From Candidatus Iainarchaeum sp. (GTDB lineage Archaea > B1Sed10-29), in NCBI GenBank assembly GCA_003553825.1, contig PWFL01000058.1:1-7728 (forward strand): DNA of 7,728 bases, in the 5' to 3' direction. Position numbers and translations under genes: made by a program. The notes under the pieces are model-generated. The model made no database searches and had not been told where the DNA came from. It saw only the letters and a program-made list of their open reading frames with translations. Below, piece by piece: positions 5,266-7,728 of this stretch (positions within the stretch are counted from its first letter, which is position 1; every line of letters begins with the position of its first letter).

Positions 5266-5434
5266 CGAACTCCTCTTCTTCCAGTATTCTTTCCTGTCTT
5301 TTGAAGAATTTTTCTCTTTTAGCTAGCTCTATGAGTTTCTTTATTATCTCGTTGTAGGTCTCTCCCTTCCTTCCAATTTTGTTGAGTTGTTTTTTTGATT
5401 CTTTGTCCACGGCTATGGTCGTTGTAGTTGGCAT
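5246..5434 (-). CDS. Antitoxin of the RelE-type pair
   Basis: The protein has 62 aa. The N-terminal strand TTTTIAVDKESKKQLNKIG followed by KGETYNEIIKKLIELAK is the ribbon-helix-helix-like arrangement of short archaeal antitoxins (DUF7557/VapB-like), where a beta strand and a helix dimerise to bind DNA. The C-terminal segment from about residue 42, KFFKRQERILEEEEFVDLDQI, is acidic and probably wraps the basic toxin. The ATG has GGAGG six bases upstream, the strongest ribosome site in the window, while the toxin starts with a weak TTG. This fits the need for excess antitoxin. The pair is transcribed divergently from the radical SAM gene and ends 54 bases from ksgA, tail to tail. Confidence 0.85.
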   Translation of the reverse strand: MPTTTTIAVDKESKKQLNKIGRKGETYNEIIKKLIELAKREKFFKRQERILEEEEFVDLDQI

Positions 5435-5460
5435 AATATACCTCCATATTTTATATCTTC

Positions 5461-5492
5461 TATAATTATTATAATTATTATAATTTATAAAG
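5461..5492 (-). promoter_or_regulatory. Toxin-antitoxin promoter with repeated operator
   Basis: TATAATTAT occurs at 5461-5469 and 5470-5478, with a variant TATAATTTA at 5479-5487. Each full copy contains the 8-bp palindrome ATAATTAT, spaced 9 bp. On the minus strand TTTATAAAT (5491-5483) is a good TATA box after a GAAACC BRE-like flank. The predicted start is near 5461, so the repeats fill the space between TATA and start. That is where a ribbon-helix-helix antitoxin would block its own promoter. The arrangement is seen directly; the operator role is inferred. Confidence 0.6.
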
Positions 5493-5524
5493 GTTTCCCT
5501 TGAATTTTAGTTCCTAATAATTCT

Positions 5525-5539
5525 CGAAAGATTTAATTA
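5525..5539 (+). promoter_or_regulatory. Promoter of the radical SAM fusion gene; leaderless start
   Basis: CGAAAG (BRE-like) precedes TTTAATTA. With the usual spacing, transcription would begin at about 5560-5564, exactly at the GTG start. No Shine-Dalgarno sits at a usable distance (AAGGAAG is about 16 bases away), so a leaderless mRNA is likely. Confidence 0.45.
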
Positions 5540-5563
5540 AAGGAAGAACTAAAAGACAACACC

Positions 5564-6877
5564 GTGATAGAAGTGACAAAAACTGAGACAATAATCCTCA
5601 ACTCCGGCCAATGCCGATTTAATTCGTGTTACGCATGCGGATGGGGACAGAAAAAATATCCAGTGGATACGGAGAAACTAAAGAACCAAGTAAAACAGCT
5701 GAACCTCGAAGAAATTGATAAATTAAAGATATACGAATCAGGATCCTTTCTAGATAACAAACAATTTCCAAAAAAATTTAGAGAATGGCTAACCAGATAC
5801 CTAGAAGAAAAAGAAGTAAAAGAAGTATCGTTCGAATCCACAGCTAACTTCATCACCGAGGAAAACCTAAAAACATTCAAAGAATCCGATCTAGACTTCA
5901 CAGTGGCGATGGGGCTGGAAGCAGCTGACAACGAAGTCCTGGAAAAATACGGAAAACCATTCAAAATAGAGGACTACGACCGAGCAGTGAAGAAAATACA
6001 TGAAAGCAATGGAAAAATCAAAACATACATAATGGTAAACATACCCTTCTCAAAACCGAACACTTTGGAGAAATCAGTTGAACACGTACTCGAAAAAACA
6101 AATAAAGAGGACAAAATAGTTCTAATCAACACCTACCCACACAATCAATCAAAATTGTTCAAAGACTGGGTAAAAGGAAAATGGAAACCCCTGAACAAAG
6201 AACAGTTCCTCGAAAAGATAGAAAAATGGAAGGACCACCCGCAAGTATCCGTAGAATACGAAAACATGTACTTCATACCTAAGTTCCCGAAAAAAGAGAA
6301 AAAACAAAAAGAACTCAAGGGATGCTCAGAAGACCTAATCACACACCCACACTACCAAGTATGGCAGGACTACTTCCAGAGGTTATACCAAAAACCAAGA
6401 GAAAAAGAAATCTTACTATTCCTACCGTGCAGCTACAAAAAACCCTATCCAAAGTCAAAAACACACAAAGCCATACAAAAAGCCATAAAACAAACTGAAG
6501 AACAGGAAAAAATCCACAGAGTCGTGTTATCCAGTCCAGGAGTTATACCAATAGATAAATGCGATAATTATCCATTCACAGCCTACGAATGGCCGGAGTG
6601 GGAAGAAACACCTGAAATAAAACAAAGATACATCCAAGTAAACAAAGACAGGGTTAAAAAATACATTGAAAACCACGACTACGAGAAAATACTCGCCTAC
6701 TTCAAACCAGATTCAGAATCATGGAAAGCAGTGAAAAAAGCGGGAGAAGAACTAGACATAGAGATAAAGAATCTGTTCAAAGAAGAGTCCTACCAAGAAG
6801 TAAAAGAACAGAGAAACCCAGTTACCAAAGAACCAGCGTTAAAATCACTAAAACAAGAACTTCAAAAAGAACTCTAG
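5564..6877 (+). CDS. RaSEA-ArcS fusion: archaeosine synthase, radical SAM plus lysine-transfer domains
   Basis: The protein has 437 aa. Residues 1-245 resemble RaSEA, the Elp3-like radical SAM enzyme of archaeosine synthesis: a 4Fe-4S site C17-x4-C22-x2-C25 after LNSGQC, FESTANFIT near 90, MGLEAADNEVLEKYGKPF with G117-L118-E119, and YIMVNIPFSKP. Residues about 250-430 match the ArcS catalytic core: LLFLPCSYKKPYPKSKTH (P288 to H301) fits PC-x3-KPY-x2-S-x2-H exactly, followed by VVLSSPGVIPI, a YPFTAYEWPEW segment and KILAYFKP. In characterised archaea ArcS adds lysine to preQ0 at tRNA position 15 and RaSEA cleaves the adduct to archaeosine; they are usually separate subunits. Here both lie in one chain, and the TGT-like and PUA domains of full ArcS are absent. 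GTG is the only start after the stop at 5534. Domain assignment is from motifs; the reaction is inferred. Confidence 0.85.
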   Translation: MIEVTKTETIILNSGQCRFNSCYACGWGQKKYPVDTEKLKNQVKQLNLEEIDKLKIYESGSFLDNKQFPKKFREWLTRYLEEKEVKEVSFESTANFITEENLKTFKESDLDFTVAMGLEAADNEVLEKYGKPFKIEDYDRAVKKIHESNGKIKTYIMVNIPFSKPNTLEKSVEHVLEKTNKEDKIVLINTYPHNQSKLFKDWVKGKWKPLNKEQFLEKIEKWKDHPQVSVEYENMYFIPKFPKKEKKQKELKGCSEDLITHPHYQVWQDYFQRLYQKPREKEILLFLPCSYKKPYPKSKTHKAIQKAIKQTEEQEKIHRVVLSSPGVIPIDKCDNYPFTAYEWPEWEETPEIKQRYIQVNKDRVKKYIENHDYEKILAYFKPDSESWKAVKKAGEELDIEIKNLFKEESYQEVKEQRNPVTKEPALKSLKQELQKEL

Positions 6878-6890
6878 AAAAAGAAAACGC

Positions 6891-6898
6891 TTAAAAAC
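6891..6898 (+). promoter_or_regulatory. TATA-like element before the pilin-like gene
   Basis: CTTAAAAA preceded by an A-rich GAAAACG flank. Predicted start near 6920 gives an 18-20 nt leader before the ATG at 6939, with GTGAG as a weak ribosome site. The intervening TCTATTCTTTATTATT could also end the upstream transcript. Confidence 0.35.
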
Positions 6899-6938
6899 CA
6901 TCTATTCTTTATTATTAATGTGTGGCTAAAGTGAGAAG

Positions 6939-7728
6939 ATGAAGTTTAAAAATAAGATAAATTCATCCAAATCCCAAGGAGGGATAGAATACATAGTTAT
7001 TATAGCCACAGTACTTATTATTGGAGCAGTAACCACCGTACTAATAACCGGAGCACTAGGGCCCAGACAAGAAGACGTATTATTCGAACAATGCAAAAGA
7101 GCAGCATCCCAATGCGCCACAAGCAGAGACGCTGATCCACAAGTTCCTTGTGAATTCTGTGAAGAAGCATGCGTGGGACCACAGGGAGAACCGGTTTTCC
7201 CAGGAGCGATTGACTGTTGTAAACTGGGCATGGAGGACGAAATCTATACGGGAGCAGAAGCAGAAGCATGTCAACCTTCAATAAAAGCGGACTTCTCATA
7301 CGAACCAACAAACCCTTGGCCAGAAGAAGATATAACATTCACCGACAAATCCGTAATGGATCCATACCACCCCGACTATGAACTGGAAGTAATTGACTAC
7401 CAATGGAGCTTGGGAGACGGAGAAGTAGACTCGGCAGAAACAATTATACATTCTTACGATGATCCAGGAACCTACACAGTGGAACTAACCATAACAGGAT
7501 ACGCGGAACACACGGAAAGCCCTGAGATGACCACTGAAGAAGAAACCGATACCTACACCGAAGAGATAATAGTGCAGAAGTTCGAAACTTACACGTTTAA
7601 CGCTGATATAGAAGGACAAGGAGCAGTTGAAATAGATCCAGAACAAGATGAATACAAAGTAGGAGCCAATATAGAGATAGAAGCGACACCTGATGGTGAT
7701 TACTACTTTATCGAATGGAGAGATGGAA
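6939..7728 (+). CDS. Pilin-like secreted protein with class III signal, Cys-rich, PKD and B-repeat domains (3' end outside window)
   Basis: 263 codons are present and the frame is open at the edge. The N-terminus has a short basic leader ending KSQGGIEYIVIIA: Gln13 at +1 and Glu17 at +5 with a hydrophobic helix (about 19-39) form a class III signal peptide, which EppA-type peptidases cut before the Gln. The product is thus likely assembled into a type IV pilus-like structure or anchored in the membrane. Residues 52-111 hold eight cysteines (52, 59, 71, 74, 78, 93, 94, 111), including C-x2-C-x3-C and CC, which suggests disulfides or a metal. About 117-200 is a PKD domain (W156-S-L-G-D-G, then HSYDDPGTYTVEL). 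From 218 a divergent InlB B-repeat begins (FNADIEGQGAVEIDP, YYFIEW). PKD and B-repeat domains mediate extracellular binding. The chain is acidic. Confidence 0.85.
   Translation, partial: MKFKNKINSSKSQGGIEYIVIIATVLIIGAVTTVLITGALGPRQEDVLFEQCKRAASQCATSRDADPQVPCEFCEEACVGPQGEPVFPGAIDCCKLGMEDEIYTGAEAEACQPSIKADFSYEPTNPWPEEDITFTDKSVMDPYHPDYELEVIDYQWSLGDGEVDSAETIIHSYDDPGTYTVELTITGYAEHTESPEMTTEEETDTYTEEIIVQKFETYTFNADIEGQGAVEIDPEQDEYKVGANIEIEATPDGDYYFIEWRDG

Noticed and set aside
6926..7338. Minus-strand ORFs opposite the pilin-like gene
   Set aside because: They lie antisense to a clear signal peptide, Cys-rich and PKD coding sequence, and have no recognisable domains.
1..7728. CRISPR array, IS element or integrase
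   Set aside because: No regularly spaced repeats, terminal inverted repeats or transposase/integrase motifs were seen on either strand.

Overview
The window is archaeal chromosomal DNA. The support is a histone-fold C-terminus, ribosomal protein eL21, the RNA polymerase stalk subunit RpoF/Rpb4, a DUF655 protein, a KsgA/Dim1 methyltransferase, an archaeosine-pathway radical SAM protein, a class III (archaeal pilin-type) signal peptide, and TATA/BRE-like promoters. It is AT-rich, with very A-rich sense strands (AAA, AGA, ATA, CTA codons). The lineage cannot be fixed from sequence alone; a low-GC euryarchaeal or DPANN genome would fit.

Layout. 1-89 is the 3' end of an archaeal histone gene. 90-307 has no protein gene but holds a promoter-like TATA, several mutually exclusive RNA stems and a T-rich tail, so it is a candidate small structured RNA. 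308-1132 is a ThiI-like protein with an intact N-terminal/THUMP part but a PP-loop domain that has lost its nucleotide-binding motif and much of its length. 1232-1438 is a small eight-cysteine protein of the DUF6485 type. 1482-2177 is an unrecognised protein with a charged tail. 2195-2521 (minus) is a small four-helix membrane protein.

2743-4929 is the conserved archaeal information-processing cluster rpl21e - rpoF - DUF655 - ksgA, all on the plus strand behind a TATA region. Downstream, 4984-5434 (minus) is a RelE/ParE-type toxin with its antitoxin. Its promoter contains three 9-bp AT repeats between the TATA box and the predicted start site, a likely autoregulatory operator. A tRNA T-arm-like fragment lies at 4950-4974, between ksgA and the toxin.

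5564-6877 encodes what appears to be a natural fusion: an N-terminal RaSEA-like radical SAM domain and a C-terminal ArcS core carrying the PC-x3-KPY-x2-S-x2-H signature. These two activities convert preQ0 at tRNA position 15 to archaeosine through a lysine adduct. The usual TGT-like and PUA parts of ArcS are absent. This is the most notable system in the window. 6939 to the right edge is the start of a secreted pilin-like protein with a class III signal peptide, a cysteine-rich module, a PKD domain and an InlB-type B-repeat.

RNA modification recurs: a tRNA 4-thiouridine (position 8) synthase relative, an archaeosine (position 15) enzyme and an rRNA dimethyltransferase. The first two have unusual domain architectures.
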